From: CAG-1138 sp964495385
GTDB lineage: Bacteria > Bacillota > Clostridia > Christensenellales > CAG-917
Reading direction: 5' to 3'
NCBI GenBank assembly: GCA_964495385.1
Contig: CAZBVO010000008.1
Span: 1 to 64,000 of the forward strand
DNA length: 64,000 nt
Notes under the pieces: model-generated
What the model was told of the DNA's origin: nothing
The model's database searches: none
What the model saw: the letters and a program-made list of their open reading frames with translations, nothing else
Made by a program: the position numbers and the translations under genes
Shown: one piece after another, positions 49,030 through 58,173 of the stretch
Numbering within the stretch: the first letter of the stretch is position 1
How the letters are laid out: every line of letters starts with the position of its first letter

Positions 49030-50195
49030 AACCCGATCTCCTGTTTAAAGCTGTCGCCCGAGCCCTTGTTTTCGACACCGAAAATGTCCAAAACGGTTGC
49101 GCTGATGTCTGCAAAGCAGCTTCTCGTTTTAAGATTGACACCCTTTTTGACACCGTCGCCGAACACCAAAAACGGAATGTATTCTCTGCTGTGGTCGGTG
49201 GAAGGCGTTGCGGGATCGCAACCGTGATCGGCAGTTATCATAACCACGTCGCCCGGTTTAAGGCAACTTTCAAGTTCTTTAAGTCTGACGTCGAAGGTCG
49301 ACAACGCGTTTGCATAACCGTCAACGTCGTTACGGTGGCCGTAAACCATATCGAAATCCACAAGGTTGACAAAGCAAAGGCCCGTGAAATCCTTGTTCTT
49401 TGCTATATCCACGGTTTTGTCCATGCCGTCGTCGTTGTTTTTGATGCGAACGAAATCAGTGATGCCTCTACCTGCAAATATATCGACGATTTTGCCAACC
49501 GAAACGGTATCGAAGCCCGCCTCTTTTAAGCTGTCAAGCATAGTGGTTCCGTAAGGTTCGAGGCTGAAATCGTGACGGTTTGCGGTTCTGACGTACGGCC
49601 ATTCGCCGGCAAACGGGCGTGCGATAACTCTGCCCACGCCGTGTTCGCCCACCAAAATTTCGCGAGCTATGCGGCAATATTCGTAAAGCGTTTCAACGGG
49701 AACGTAATCTTCGTGTGCGGCAATTTGGAAAACACTGTCCGCCGAAGTGTAAACGATAAGTGCGCCCGTTTCAATTGCTTCACGTCCGTAATCCTTGATA
49801 ACTTCCGTGCCGGAATAAGGCAGATTGCACAAAACCTTGCGGCCGGTGCGTTTTTCAAATTCGTCCAAAACCTCTTTAGGAAATCCGTTCGGATAAGTAG
49901 GAAGCGGTTTTTCGGAAACTACGCCGGCAATCTCCCAATGGCCGATGGTGGTATCTTTGCCCTTGCTTTTTTCGGCAAAACGGCCAAAGCTTCCCTGCGG
50001 ATTTTCCGCAGACGGCATATAGTCGATTCCGTCAATGTTAAAAAGCCCGAGTTTTGCCATTTCGGGCGTGTGATATTTGCTGCTTGTAGTGCAACTTTTA
50101 AGGGTGTTGCTTCCGACGTCGCCGTAATCGGCGGCATCGGGCAATTCGCCTATTCCGCAACTGTCAAGCACGATAAGAAACACTCTTTTGGTCAT
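49026..50195 (-). CDS. deoB: Phosphopentomutase
   Basis: Interconverts (deoxy)ribose 1- and 5-phosphate. RVFLIVLDSCGIGELPDAADYGDVGSNTL binds the metal and phosphate at the N-terminus, and VVMITADHGCDPATPSTDHSREYIPFLVFG near 320 carries the remaining ligands. 389 residues. An in-frame upstream ATG exists, but the ATG one base after the deoD stop fits the family start MTKRVFL. Confidence 0.96.
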   Translation of the reverse strand: MTKRVFLIVLDSCGIGELPDAADYGDVGSNTLKSCTTSSKYHTPEMAKLGLFNIDGIDYMPSAENPQGSFGRFAEKSKGKDTTIGHWEIAGVVSEKPLPTYPNGFPKEVLDEFEKRTGRKVLCNLPYSGTEVIKDYGREAIETGALIVYTSADSVFQIAAHEDYVPVETLYEYCRIAREILVGEHGVGRVIARPFAGEWPYVRTANRHDFSLEPYGTTMLDSLKEAGFDTVSVGKIVDIFAGRGITDFVRIKNNDDGMDKTVDIAKNKDFTGLCFVNLVDFDMVYGHRNDVDGYANALSTFDVRLKELESCLKPGDVVMITADHGCDPATPSTDHSREYIPFLVFGDGVKKGVNLKTRSCFADISATVLDIFGVENKGSGDSFKQEIGL

Positions 50196-50196
50196 G

Positions 50197-50904
50197 TCAA
50201 GCAATCTCCAAAGCAATTTTCATCATGGTGGTGAAGGTGTTCTGTCTGTCCTCTGCCGACAGACTTTCGCCGGTGACGAGGCTGTCCGAAATGGTGCAAA
50301 TGGCAAGTGCCTGTTTGCCGGCCTTGAATGCGTTCATGTACAAACTTGCGGCTTCCATTTCGATGGCAAGCACACCGTGTTCTTCGTGAAATTGTTTGTG
50401 GATGCCGCCGTCATAAAACACGTCACTGCTGAAAATAGGCCCCACCATAGGGTTTGCGCCCAATTTTTTGGTAGCTTCTACGGCCTTTTCGACCATGACA
50501 GGCGTAGCTTTTGCCACAAAATCCTTCGGCAATCCGAAGTTTTCGGCAAAGCTGGAAGTGGTGTAAGCGATGTCGCCGATGACGACGTCTCTCACCTTAA
50601 CCGCCGCATTCACCGCACCTGCCGAACCGACGCGAATTATGGTTTTTACGCCGTAAAAATTGAACAGCTCGTAGCTGTAAATGCCGATGGACGGCATGCC
50701 CATACCGGATGCCATAACGGAAACTCTTTTGCCGTTGTAATAGCCGGTGTAGCCCTGAACTCCGCGAACGTTGTTTACCAAAACGATGTCGGTCAAAAAG
50801 TTTTCGGCAATAAATTTTGCACGAAGCGGATCGCCCGGCATAAGAACGGTTTCGGCAAAATCGCCGTATTTTGCATTGATGTGAGGGGTTGGGGTGTTAG
50901 GCAT
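50197..50904 (-). CDS. deoD: Purine-nucleoside phosphorylase
   Basis: Splits purine nucleosides with phosphate. MPTPHINA-like start, VLMPGDPLRAKFIAE, GMGMPSIGIYSYELF and AIEMEAASLY are typical of the hexameric DeoD type. 235 residues. It starts 8 bases inside the end of deoC. Confidence 0.96.
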   Translation of the reverse strand: MPNTPTPHINAKYGDFAETVLMPGDPLRAKFIAENFLTDIVLVNNVRGVQGYTGYYNGKRVSVMASGMGMPSIGIYSYELFNFYGVKTIIRVGSAGAVNAAVKVRDVVIGDIAYTTSSFAENFGLPKDFVAKATPVMVEKAVEATKKLGANPMVGPIFSSDVFYDGGIHKQFHEEHGVLAIEMEAASLYMNAFKAGKQALAICTISDSLVTGESLSAEDRQNTFTTMMKIALEIA

Positions 50905-51559
50905 TGTTCTCGTTCTCCTTTACTATTTTTACAATTCTGCTGGTGCCGAGCCTGTCGCAGCCGAGAGCCAAAAAGTCTTCTGCGTCTTCCATGCTCGAAA
51001 TTCCGCCTGCGGCCTTCATTCTGACGTTAGGGCCGATGTTTTCGGAAAACAGTTTGATGTCTTCTCTGGTTGCTCCGCCTTTAGAAAAACCGGTGCTGGT
51101 TTTGATGAAATCCGCACCCGAAGCAGTGACTATTTCGCAAAGCTTTTTCTTTTCGGCGTCGGTGAGCAAGCAAGTTTCGATGATAACTTTCAAAATTTTG
51201 CCGTCGCATGCCTTTCTGACGGCTTTGATTTCCGACAGAACCTGAGTCCAGCTGCGGGATTTGACAAGACCGACGTTGATAACCATATCTATTTCGTCGG
51301 CGCCTTCCTTGACGGCGCGTTTGGTTTCGTAAACTTTAACGGCAGTGGTGTTGTAACCGTTAGGGAAACCGATTACCGTGCAAATGGCAAGGTTGTCCCC
51401 GACATATTTTTTCGCTTTTTTCACAAAGCAAGGAGGAATGCAAACGGATGCGGTGTGATATTTCATACCGTCGTCGCAGATAGCTTTGATTTGCTTCCAA
51501 GTGGACGTTTGTGCCAAAAGCGTGTGATCGCAATGATTGAGAATTTTTTGGATATCCAT
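50897..51559 (-). CDS. deoC: Deoxyribose-phosphate aldolase
   Basis: Cleaves deoxyribose 5-phosphate to glyceraldehyde 3-phosphate and acetaldehyde. The Schiff-base Lys is in ADFIKTSTGF (near 157); EIDMVINVG holds the proton-relay Asp. 220 residues. First gene of the salvage operon, with GGAGCG before the ATG. Confidence 0.96.
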   Translation of the reverse strand: MDIQKILNHCDHTLLAQTSTWKQIKAICDDGMKYHTASVCIPPCFVKKAKKYVGDNLAICTVIGFPNGYNTTAVKVYETKRAVKEGADEIDMVINVGLVKSRSWTQVLSEIKAVRKACDGKILKVIIETCLLTDAEKKKLCEIVTASGADFIKTSTGFSKGGATREDIKLFSENIGPNVRMKAAGGISSMEDAEDFLALGCDRLGTSRIVKIVKENENNA

Positions 51560-51592
51560 AAAATAGTCGCTCCTTATTTGTTATTTGCTTAT

Positions 51593-51622
51593 ATTATAAC
51601 ACTTATAAGGCCTCTTACGCAA
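51593..51622 (-). promoter_or_regulatory. Promoter of the deo operon
   Basis: TTGCGT and TATAAT, 18 bases apart, with TGT before the -10. No DeoR or CytR-type operator was recognised. Confidence 0.65.
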
Positions 51623-51702
51623 GCGAAAACGAATTGTTTTTGCCGCAAAGCCCCTACAAGCCACTTTTTAAATGATACGCCGAAAAAATTTTTTAAAAAT
51701 TG

Positions 51703-51732
51703 TTGCGAGCACGCCGCTGCGGCTGTTATACT
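51703..51732 (+). promoter_or_regulatory. Promoter of the D-aminoacylase gene
   Basis: TTGCGA and TATACT, 18 bases apart, with TGT before the -10. TAGGAGG follows before the start. Confidence 0.6.
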
Positions 51733-51760
51733 AAAAGTATCAAAGGTTAGGAGGATCTTT

Positions 51761-53335
51761 ATGAAAACATTGCTCAAAAACGGCTTAATAGCCGACGGCA
51801 GCGGCAATCCGCTGTTCAAAGCCGACGTTCTTTTGGACGGCTCGTTCATAGCCGAAATCGGTGAAGGTCTGTCCGACACCGAAGCCAAAGTCATCGACTG
51901 CGAAGGTCTTATAGTCTCGCCGGGCTTTATCGACGCTCACAGCCACAACGACTTTTTCTACAACTACCCCGACGCCGAAAAATTTTATAGGCCGTTTATT
52001 CGCCAAGGCATCACCACTCAAATCACCGGCAACTGCGGATTTTCGCCGTTTGGCATAGATAACGAGTCGAAATTTAAGGATAAAGTCGGCGGAGGGTTGT
52101 TCCACGCTAAAAACCCGGGAAGCTTTAAGCAGTTTGTTTCCGAGGCCGAAGGCAAGCTGTTTGTAAATATGGTTCCGCTTGTCGGGCACGGCACGACGCG
52201 CATAAGCGTGTCCGGTTACAATCCCGAACCGCTTACGCCCGAGCAAATAGAATGCGAAATGAAATTGGTTGACGAAGCTATGGAAAACGGTGCTTTCGGC
52301 GGCAGTTTCGGTTTTATGTACGAACCGGGCATGTACAGCAAAAAGGACGAACTGTTGGCCTTTGCGTCCCGCATTCAAAAATACGACGGAATCCTCACGA
52401 TTCATCCTCGCGCAGAATCGAAGGTTGCTTTGGGCTATCCGCTCATATCCAAACCGCACATCGAAATTGCTTTGGACGAAATCATCGAAATAATGGAAAA
52501 AACCAAAGTGCGCACCGAGTACAGCCACTTGATTTTTGTCGGCAAATCCAGCTGGCCGAGCGTCGAACCTATGCTCAAAAAACTGCACGACTACAACGAC
52601 AAAGGTTTCAAAATCGCTTACGACTGCTACGCTTTCACCTACGGCGCATCGGTAATAACCATAGTGTTGCCGCCGTGGTACATGGCTCTTTCCAAAGAAG
52701 ACCGCAAAAAACCGTTCAACATGTTCAAGCTTAAAGTTATGACTTACCTCACAAAGGTTTTGCTGGGCATCGATTTTTGCGATTTCACGGTTGCATACAT
52801 ATCCGACGAACACAAAGAATACGAAGGAAAAACGGTTTCGCAATGCGCCAAGGAAGAAGGTTTGTCCGATTTTGACATGTACATCAAACTCGTCGACCTG
52901 TCCGACGGCCAAGGCAGGCTTTATTTGGACAAATACTACAACGATCAAATCATCAACCGCCTTATGACCGACGATTTGTCGGTGTTTATGACTGACGCTT
53001 GGGTTGAAGAAGCAGGGACTCAAAACGGTGCGGCATATCAATGCTTCCCTTATTTCTTGGTTCGTGCGCGCGAAAACGGCTTGCCTATCGAAAACGTCGT
53101 CCGAAAAATGACGGGTGCAACGGCCGAACGCTTCAAAATTCCGCAAAGAGGCTTTTTGAAAAAAGGTTATTACGCCGACGTAACCGTGTTCGATTACGAC
53201 GGAGTCAAAGTGGATCCGAAAACTCCGGACTTTACCCCTAAAGGCATCAAGTACGTTTTCATCAACGGCAACGAAGTAGTCTCGAACGAAAACTACGTTC
53301 CGCAAACCGTAGGCAAAGTGGTTTTGAAAAAGTAA
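51761..53335 (+). CDS. N-acyl-D-amino-acid deacylase family protein
   Basis: Amidohydrolase, 524 residues. Metal-site HSH in FIDAHSHNDF (near 64), GNCGFSP (near 91), TIHPRAES (near 212) and FMTDAWVEE (near 412), which holds the position of the catalytic Asp, match the D-aminoacylase group. The HxH and one metal His are clear; the full set of ligands was not checked against a structure. A single gene under its own promoter. An alternative is a dihydroorotase-like or dipeptidase function. Confidence 0.85.
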   Translation: MKTLLKNGLIADGSGNPLFKADVLLDGSFIAEIGEGLSDTEAKVIDCEGLIVSPGFIDAHSHNDFFYNYPDAEKFYRPFIRQGITTQITGNCGFSPFGIDNESKFKDKVGGGLFHAKNPGSFKQFVSEAEGKLFVNMVPLVGHGTTRISVSGYNPEPLTPEQIECEMKLVDEAMENGAFGGSFGFMYEPGMYSKKDELLAFASRIQKYDGILTIHPRAESKVALGYPLISKPHIEIALDEIIEIMEKTKVRTEYSHLIFVGKSSWPSVEPMLKKLHDYNDKGFKIAYDCYAFTYGASVITIVLPPWYMALSKEDRKKPFNMFKLKVMTYLTKVLLGIDFCDFTVAYISDEHKEYEGKTVSQCAKEEGLSDFDMYIKLVDLSDGQGRLYLDKYYNDQIINRLMTDDLSVFMTDAWVEEAGTQNGAAYQCFPYFLVRARENGLPIENVVRKMTGATAERFKIPQRGFLKKGYYADVTVFDYDGVKVDPKTPDFTPKGIKYVFINGNEVVSNENYVPQTVGKVVLKK

Positions 53336-53382
53336 AAAGTCTAAATTTGAAATTTTAAAACCGCATAACAATATATCGGCAA

Positions 53383-53416
53383 CAAAAAAAACGGGCAACG
53401 AAATGCCCGTTTTTCA
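53383..53416. terminator. Bidirectional terminator
   Basis: ACGGGCA and TGCCCGT around ACGAAA, with A and T runs; between two convergent genes. Confidence 0.85.
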
Positions 53417-53425
53417 GTGGTTTTT

Positions 53426-54439
53426 TTAAAGTCCGTTCGGATTGTTTTTCTGCCAACGCCAGCTGTCCTCTGCCATTTTGTGGATGTCCAGCTCAGCTCT
53501 CCAGCCCATTTCCTTATACGCTTTTGTCGGATCGGCATAGCATTCGGCGATATCGCCGGCTCTGCGAGGTGCAATGACGTATTCCAACGGACGTCCGACG
53601 ACTTCCGAAAACGCATTGATAACCTCCAAAACGCTGTAACCGTTTCCCGTGCCGAGGTTGTAAATTTTGATGCCGCAATTTTCGTCAAATTTTTTGATTG
53701 CCGCAAGATGCCCTTTGGCAAGGTCCACAACGTGGATATAGTCTCTGACCCCCGTACCGTCGGGCGTCGGATAGTCGTTTCCGAAAACGTTTATGCGCGG
53801 CAATTTGCCAACCGCAACCTGCGTAATGTACGGCACGAGGTTGTTAGGGATTCCGTTAGGATCTTCGCCTATAAGTCCGGACGGATGCGCACCTATCGGA
53901 TTGAAGTATCTAAGCAAAACGATGTTGAACGTAGGATCGGAAACGTAAAGGTCTTTAAGGATGTTTTCGATCATAAATTTTGTCTGGCCGTACGGATTGG
54001 TGCAACCGCCCACAGGGAAATCTTCCGTAATAGGAACCGTGTGCGGATTGCCGTAAACGGTGGCTGAACTGGAGAAAACGATGTTCTTAACCCCGAATTC
54101 GCGCATAAGGTCCAACAAATTGAGTGTCGAAACAAGATTGTTGCGATAATATTCAAGCGGTTTTCTTACGCTTTCGCCAACGGCTTTAAGCCCTGCAAAA
54201 TGAATAACGCAGTCAAATTTTTCGGCTTCAAAAACCTTGCGCAACGCATCCTTGTCCGTCATGTCGGCCAGATAAAAAGTCGGCCGTTTTCCGGTGATAG
54301 AATATATTCTGTCCAAAACGGCGGGCTTGCTGTTTGAAAAATTGTCCACTACCGCAACGTCTGCGCCGCTTGTAAGCAATTCAACCACGGTGTGACTTCC
54401 GATATATCCGCAACCGCCGGTAACCAAAACTTTTTTCAT
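53426..54439 (-). CDS. galE: UDP-glucose 4-epimerase
   Basis: Short-chain dehydrogenase family. NAD motif VTGGCGYIGSH (5-15), SSSATVYG with the catalytic Ser, and NPYGQTKFMIE with Tyr and Lys. The C-terminal substrate domain has PAGLIGEDP-like HPSGLIGEDPNGIPNNLVPYI. 337 residues. It overlaps galU by ATGA, so the two are translated together. Confidence 0.97.
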   Translation of the reverse strand: MKKVLVTGGCGYIGSHTVVELLTSGADVAVVDNFSNSKPAVLDRIYSITGKRPTFYLADMTDKDALRKVFEAEKFDCVIHFAGLKAVGESVRKPLEYYRNNLVSTLNLLDLMREFGVKNIVFSSSATVYGNPHTVPITEDFPVGGCTNPYGQTKFMIENILKDLYVSDPTFNIVLLRYFNPIGAHPSGLIGEDPNGIPNNLVPYITQVAVGKLPRINVFGNDYPTPDGTGVRDYIHVVDLAKGHLAAIKKFDENCGIKIYNLGTGNGYSVLEVINAFSEVVGRPLEYVIAPRRAGDIAECYADPTKAYKEMGWRAELDIHKMAEDSWRWQKNNPNGL

Positions 54440-55308
54440 AACGATTTTGTCAACTCCTTTAAATATGCGGCAAATTCCTTGCCGATTGTTTCGTGTCTAA
54501 GGGCGAACTCAACGTTCGCTTTCATGTATCCCAACTTGTCGCCCGTGTCGTAGCGCACTACGTTCAGCGGACAGGCAAATATCCCTTCCGACCTGGCCTG
54601 AAGGCCGAAAGCATCGGTTATGTTCAACTCCCCTACGGCCGAGCGAGGCGTCCGTTTAAGATAGTCGAAAAAGTTTGCATCGCAAACGTAACGTCCCAAT
54701 GCGGCAACGTCGGAAGGCGCGGCGGCGGCATCGGGTTTTTCGATGACGTCGATCACCTCGTCGGGCTTACCGAACTCGGCATTGGTTTTTAGACTGCAAT
54801 ATTTTGAAATTTCGGATTTTTCCACCTGCATAACGCCGACGGTTGTTTTTCCGTTTTTTTCAAATGCGTCCGCAACTTGCCCTATGGCGGAATGCCCCGA
54901 CAGCGAAAAATACAAGTCGTCGCCGTTCAAAACGGCAAACGGCTCACCACGCACATATTCCTCGGCAAGCAAAACCGCCGCACCGCTACCCTCTGCCGAA
55001 GGCTGTTCGATAACCGTGACTTTGGCTTTACTCGAAACGTCCGAAATCTGTTTTTTAAGGTCGAGTTTCCCAGCCCTCTCCAAAAAGTCTTCCAACTCGG
55101 CGTCCTTTTTGAAATGCTCTAAAATGCCGGGCTTGTCTTTTCTGCCGACAATCAAAATGTCCGTTATGCCGGCATCGACGCATTCCTCGACTATGTATTG
55201 CAAAACGGGCTTATCGACGACGGCAATCATTTCTTTTGCCGCCGACTTGGTGTAAGGCAAAAAGCGAGTGCCTCTGCCTCCGGCCAAAATAACCGCTTTT
55301 TTAATCAT
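54436..55308 (-). CDS. galU: UTP-glucose-1-phosphate uridylyltransferase
   Basis: Makes UDP-glucose. LAGGRGTRFLPYTKSAAKEMIAVVDKP at the N-terminus is diagnostic, with VEKPDAAAAPSDVAALGRYV later. 290 residues from MIKKAVILAGG. A second ATG six bases earlier is possible; the later one has a better distance from GGGGGA. Confidence 0.95.
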   Translation of the reverse strand: MIKKAVILAGGRGTRFLPYTKSAAKEMIAVVDKPVLQYIVEECVDAGITDILIVGRKDKPGILEHFKKDAELEDFLERAGKLDLKKQISDVSSKAKVTVIEQPSAEGSGAAVLLAEEYVRGEPFAVLNGDDLYFSLSGHSAIGQVADAFEKNGKTTVGVMQVEKSEISKYCSLKTNAEFGKPDEVIDVIEKPDAAAAPSDVAALGRYVCDANFFDYLKRTPRSAVGELNITDAFGLQARSEGIFACPLNVVRYDTGDKLGYMKANVEFALRHETIGKEFAAYLKELTKSL

Positions 55309-55327
55309 TTCCATTCCCCCGAAAACG

Positions 55328-55564
55328 TTAAATCAACAACGTGTACTTGCCTTTGGTGATAAGGGTAACGACGTCGCAAATCCAGCCGATGCCCAAATAT
55401 CCGCAGGTAGGAAGCCACAAAACGGCAAGCACGAGTTTTTTCGTATTTTTCTTGTCGGCGGCAATGAGAATGCGATAAACCGCACCGACTACGATATCGA
55501 AAAACACGGTGAGAATCAGCCTGAGAGCAAACGGCAATTTGTCATATTTTTTTGCAAGCTTCAT
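55328..55564 (-). CDS. Small TM2-like membrane protein
   Basis: 78 residues, two hydrophobic helices (about 12-34 and 42-65). The end GYLGIGWICDVVTLITKG resembles the last helix of TM2-domain proteins; the identification is tentative. AAAGGAG ribosome site. It lies between the diguanylate cyclase and galU and is cotranscribed with galU-galE. A perfect GGGGATTCCCC palindrome (55577-55587) precedes it. Confidence 0.65.
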   Translation of the reverse strand: MKLAKKYDKLPFALRLILTVFFDIVVGAVYRILIAADKKNTKKLVLAVLWLPTCGYLGIGWICDVVTLITKGKYTLLI

Positions 55565-55598
55565 AATCTGTCTCCTTTTTGGGGATTCCCCGAATTTT

Positions 55599-56759
55599 TT
55601 ATTTTCCGCTAAAATCGACTATAAGGTTTTTCCCCATAACTTTTGATTGATACATGGCTTTATCCGCCGTGTTCACCGCCTCGTCCAAATCGGCCGAATC
55701 GGATATATTTTGACAATTTAAACCTATGCTGACCGACACCTTAAAATCCGCTCCGCCCGGAATTTTCATATTGTTTATGTCGTTTCTGAGGGCGTTAAGT
55801 TCTTCCAAAATTTTGTCTCTGTCGTCCGAGCGGTACAAAATCAAAAACTCGTCGCCGCCGTAACGTACGCAAGTTTTGCTGATTTTAAGTTCGTATGCCA
55901 ACAGCACTTTTGACAGCTCTTCCAAAACGACGTCGCCGTACAAATGGCCGTACACGTCGTTGGCACGTTTGTAGTCGTCGATATCCATCATGACAATCGC
56001 ACCGATTTTGAAATTGCGCTCCCCCGTTTCCAGTGCCGATTCGGCGTCGAGCGATGCTTTTACCGTGTCCAAAAACCAGCGGTTTTTCAGCCCGGTAAGC
56101 GGATCGACTGCGGCTTTGCGACTGTATTCGTTTTTTTCGCGCTCGAGTTCGCGTCTGTTCAAAAATTGCTGAATGTCAACAATCGAACGCGAAAAATGCA
56201 AGCCTATGGAAACCACGTAGCACCCTATCAGGTTCAAATAGCTTTGGAAGTCGAAAATCTTTTCCTCCAAAATCAACGCCGTGGCCGCCAACACAACAGC
56301 ATATGCGGCCATCGCAAGCAAGTATACAACCGTGTGCAAATAAAGCGCCATGCTTACTATGACAATCGAGAAGTACATTATCAAAACGTTCAATTCGCGA
56401 TAATTTGCCATATCCAGCGAACTGATTACGGCGGCAGTCGCAAGCAACACTACGGCATAGATACTGCTGAAAACGTACACCTTTTTGGAGTTGTTGTGAA
56501 CGTCTCTTAGAGTGCGGTTTGTGTAAAACATGTAGTAAATGCCGTACAGCGACATCAAAATGACCAAGATGTACAGCGACAGATAAACCGCCTTATATTT
56601 TAAGTTGTCCAGCGAAACGGTGTAAAACAGCATAATGACCTCAAAGCAAGCCACCATAACAACAACTGCTCTCGTATAAACGGCGTTAAGGCTGATTGCT
56701 TCGGCCATGTAATCGTCGGTGCGATGCACCTTCACAAGTTTTTTAAAGAAGTCCAACAT
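55599..56759 (-). CDS. Membrane diguanylate cyclase
   Basis: Makes cyclic di-GMP. Six hydrophobic helices (about 27-205) form an unassigned sensor, then a GGDEF domain (about 225-385) with DPLTGLKNRWF, MMDIDDYKRANDVYGHLYGD and the active site RYGGDEFLIL. The inhibitory I-site RxxD expected five residues before GGDEF is missing (KISKT). The start MLDFF was preferred to an in-frame TTG nine bases upstream. It follows tcdA after 5 bases. Confidence 0.92.
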   Translation of the reverse strand: MLDFFKKLVKVHRTDDYMAEAISLNAVYTRAVVVMVACFEVIMLFYTVSLDNLKYKAVYLSLYILVILMSLYGIYYMFYTNRTLRDVHNNSKKVYVFSSIYAVVLLATAAVISSLDMANYRELNVLIMYFSIVIVSMALYLHTVVYLLAMAAYAVVLAATALILEEKIFDFQSYLNLIGCYVVSIGLHFSRSIVDIQQFLNRRELEREKNEYSRKAAVDPLTGLKNRWFLDTVKASLDAESALETGERNFKIGAIVMMDIDDYKRANDVYGHLYGDVVLEELSKVLLAYELKISKTCVRYGGDEFLILYRSDDRDKILEELNALRNDINNMKIPGGADFKVSVSIGLNCQNISDSADLDEAVNTADKAMYQSKVMGKNLIVDFSGK

Positions 56760-56764
56760 AAACG

Positions 56765-57484
56765 TCAATCCTTAATAAGTTCATCAACCGCTTCGGCCGC
56801 AATAAGCAGCCCGGCCACCGACGGAACGTACGGAAGGCTTCCCACAATGCCCCGTCTGTTTGCATTTTCCGCCATTACATCATCGTTTTTGACAGGTTTA
56901 ACCGCCTGTTCGGTTGAATACAGCACTTTTACGTCGCTTATGCCCCTTGCTTTAAGCTCCTTTCGCATAACCCGAGCCAGCGGACATACGGTTGTTTTTG
57001 AAACGTCGGCTATTTTGAAAAGGTCGGGGCGAGTTTTGTTTCCCGTGCCCATCGACGAAATAACTTTTGCTCCGGCGTTTTTGGCATTTTCGATTATTGC
57101 AAGCTTTGCCGTAACCGTGTCAACGGCGTCCACAACCAAATCGTAGTTTGAAAAATCAAAATCCGAAACGTTGTCGCGGCCCACAAACACTTGCCTTGCA
57201 ACAACTTCGCATTCAGGATTTATGTCCGAAATTCTCTCCTTCCACAGTTCGGTTTTCGGCCGACCGACGGTTGAGGTCAGCGCAATTATTTGGCGGTTTA
57301 TGTTGGATTCGGCAACTACGTCGTTGTCCACCACGGTGATTTTCCCGACGCCGGCCCGTGCCAAAGCCTCGGTAACGTATCCTCCGACACCGCCAAGCCC
57401 GAACACGGCCACACTGCTTCGTTTAAGTTTTTCCACCGCTTCTTCGCCCAATATTAGCGCGGTGCGTGAAAATCTGTCCGCCAT
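56765..57484 (-). CDS. tcdA: tRNA threonylcarbamoyladenosine dehydratase
   Basis: E1-like enzyme that cyclises t6A in tRNA to ct6A using ATP. FGLGGVGGYVTEALARAGVGKITVVDNDVVAESNINRQ (about 29-66) is the ThiF/TcdA nucleotide-binding region; the catalytic Cys region lies in TTVCPLARVMRKELKARG. 239 residues. It heads the operon tcdA, diguanylate cyclase, TM2-like, galU, galE. Confidence 0.94.
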   Translation of the reverse strand: MADRFSRTALILGEEAVEKLKRSSVAVFGLGGVGGYVTEALARAGVGKITVVDNDVVAESNINRQIIALTSTVGRPKTELWKERISDINPECEVVARQVFVGRDNVSDFDFSNYDLVVDAVDTVTAKLAIIENAKNAGAKVISSMGTGNKTRPDLFKIADVSKTTVCPLARVMRKELKARGISDVKVLYSTEQAVKPVKNDDVMAENANRRGIVGSLPYVPSVAGLLIAAEAVDELIKD

Positions 57485-57513
57485 AAATCCTCGTTAAATT
57501 TATATATACAATA

Positions 57514-57542
57514 ATTATAAAGCATATTGCACCGATTTTCAA
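57514..57542 (-). promoter_or_regulatory. Promoter of the tcdA operon
   Basis: TTGAAA, 17 bases, TATAAT; about 30 bases before the ATG. Confidence 0.8.
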
Positions 57543-57582
57543 CTGTTTTGAAACAAATACGGCAAAATGCGGCGGCGTAAAA

Positions 57583-57609
57583 CAAAAAAAGCAGGCATAG
57601 CCTGCTTTA
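57583..57609 (-). terminator. Terminator after the DUF6512 gene
   Basis: AAAGCAGGC and GCCTGCTTT around AT/TA, followed by a T-run on the minus strand. Confidence 0.85.
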
Positions 57610-57613
57610 AAAT

Positions 57614-58138
57614 CTAAGGTTCTATAAATATCGGAAGCGGCGGCGCATAAAAGGTCAGCACGCAAAATCCGGCAACGAACATCGCCAACACGACAATCGA
57701 GCCTATTCTGCACGCCTTGACGCAATGAGCTCGCCTGTAAACGTGCGCCGCAACCAACTGCCCGAAGGCCACGGCCAGCGCCATAAGCACCAAATCAACC
57801 CACATAACGTCTACGGCGATGCCGAATCCGGAATGCAACAAATAGTATCCCGACATAACCGCCAAAAGCTGAACCGACACGCTTATAAGGCACGCCGCGG
57901 CAAAGTCGTTTTTCTTAAAATCGCCCTCGGCCGCCAAAATGAACATCCCTACGATATAAGCCGTCACCGTCGGAAACAAAAGCAGTTTCAAATGCTCCCA
58001 AACGCTTTCGTTTACCGGAGAAAACAGCGCCACGAAATTGCACGGAATCCACTCATACAAAAAGTGCTGCAACGTTGCCGCCAAAAGCACCGCTGCGATT
58101 GTAAACATAAAAAATTTTTCGGTTTTAGTCGTCTTCAT
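57614..58138 (-). CDS. DUF6512 family membrane protein
   Basis: 174 residues, five hydrophobic helices. HFLYEWIPCNFVALFSPVNESVWEHLKLLLFPT (about 25-57), with the conserved VNESVWEHLK, identifies DUF6512. The function is unknown. It is 36 bases after the permease gene and ends at a strong terminator. Confidence 0.85.
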   Translation of the reverse strand: MKTTKTEKFFMFTIAAVLLAATLQHFLYEWIPCNFVALFSPVNESVWEHLKLLLFPTVTAYIVGMFILAAEGDFKKNDFAAACLISVSVQLLAVMSGYYLLHSGFGIAVDVMWVDLVLMALAVAFGQLVAAHVYRRAHCVKACRIGSIVVLAMFVAGFCVLTFYAPPLPIFIEP

Positions 58139-58173
58139 ACCCTTAGGATAAGAAGTTTTCGGTTTTTTATACG

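Noticed and set aside
51785..53398. 537-residue frame antisense to the D-aminoacylase gene
   Set aside because: The sense strand has promoter, ribosome site and family motifs; the antisense has none.
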